From an uncultured Prevotellaceae bacterium (GTDB taxonomy: Bacteria; Bacteroidota; Bacteroidia; Bacteroidales; Muribaculaceae): a DNA stretch of 6,225 nt. Location: NCBI GenBank assembly GCA_945645715.1, contig CALZFJ010000126.1:1-6225 (forward strand). The letters run 5' to 3'. The position numbers were made by a program, and so were the translations under genes. Shown here piece by piece: positions 5,898-6,225 of the stretch (within the stretch, counting starts at the first letter, position 1; each line of letters opens with the position of its first letter). The notes under the pieces were generated by a model. It did no database searches, had not been told where the DNA came from, and worked only from the letters and a program-made list of their open reading frames with translations.

Positions 5898-6225
5898 ATG
5901 AAGAACATATTATCATATATTGTGTGCTTGCTGCTTATCGCTATGACATTCAGTTGCGGAGAAACTCACTACGACTCTCGCCTCACAGCCATCGACAGCA
6001 TCATTGAAGACCGTCCCGACTCTGCTCTTGTAGAGCTGCGGGCACTCGATTATGAGTCACTATCGGGCAGCGATAACCGCGCCTACTACGCCCTGCTCCT
6101 CACCCAGGGCCGATATAAATGCTACGACTCAATCCCCTCCACCGACACCATCGAAATCGCCGTCGCCCAATTCACCTCAAATGGCGACCGCGAAAAGCTC
6201 ACCCGCTCCCTAATCTTCAAAGGCG
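5898..6225 (+). CDS. Predicted lipoprotein with TPR-like N-terminal region (3' part outside window)
   Basis: 109 codons are visible from ATG 5898 and the frame stays open to the window end. Residues 1-19 are a signal peptide (Lys2, then a hydrophobic run SYIVCLLLIAMTF), followed by Cys20 in TFSCGE. This gives a plausible but loose lipobox, as often in Bacteroidota, so the protein is probably lipid-anchored in the cell envelope. The mature start (LTAIDSIIEDRPDSALVELRAL, 29-50, and NRAYYALLLTQGRYKCYD, 60-77) has the helix-turn-helix spacing and PDSAL / ALLLTQ phrases of large Bacteroidales TPR lipoproteins. Some of those continue into a membrane span and a DNA-binding domain. Whether this one does cannot be seen. 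GC-rich codon use returns from about residue 25. It has its own promoter and is not part of the BspA-like unit, which is divergent. Confidence 0.8.
   Translation, partial: MKNILSYIVCLLLIAMTFSCGETHYDSRLTAIDSIIEDRPDSALVELRALDYESLSGSDNRAYYALLLTQGRYKCYDSIPSTDTIEIAVAQFTSNGDREKLTRSLIFKG

Overview
The window looks like a chromosomal segment from a gut-type member of the Bacteroidales (phylum Bacteroidota). The signs are a BspA-type leucine-rich-repeat surface protein with Big_2 domains and a type IX secretion-like tail, a Bacteroidota-style promoter (TAnnTTTG at -7 with a TTG-containing -33 element), weak use of Shine-Dalgarno sequences, and a lipoprotein of the TPR type common in this group. A family such as Muribaculaceae or Bacteroidaceae fits, but the sequence alone does not settle it.

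Left part (1-2404): a compact, co-directional, GC-rich block. It holds the last 30 codons of an unidentified gene, a family 3 SAM-dependent O-methyltransferase, the ribosome maturation factor RbfA, and a LolC/LolE-like FtsX permease whose start overlaps the rbfA stop by ATGA. These are ordinary core genes, probably transcribed together.

Middle (2405-3770): 24 bp after the permease lies a complete DUF1016/YhcG-type PD-(D/E)XK nuclease gene with visibly more AT-rich codon use, suggesting a later arrival. It is followed by about 400 bp without a gene. This gap contains a large interrupted hairpin, a bidirectional intrinsic terminator that serves the convergent genes on either side, and short repeats built on a 9-bp period.

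Right part (3771-5897): on the minus strand lies a BspA-like gene that has lost its 5' end. Four 69-bp LRR units, a BspA linker, two Big_2 domains and a C-terminal sorting-like domain remain. Homology stops abruptly near 5204, with an in-frame stop at 5232-5234 and no signal peptide. It is probably a remnant or a silent recombination donor. Both of its flanks carry 9-bp-period GATT repeats. Upstream of it is about 690 bp of non-coding DNA with a G-rich tract and a degenerate 32-bp tandem repeat.

Far right (5829-6225): a recognisable promoter drives the start of a predicted lipoprotein with a TPR-like N-terminal region, cut by the window end.

I found no RNA gene, CRISPR array, insertion sequence or clear multi-gene defence or biosynthetic system. 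The most notable items are the truncated BspA gene with its repeat-bearing flanks, and the stand-alone nuclease inserted behind a core operon.
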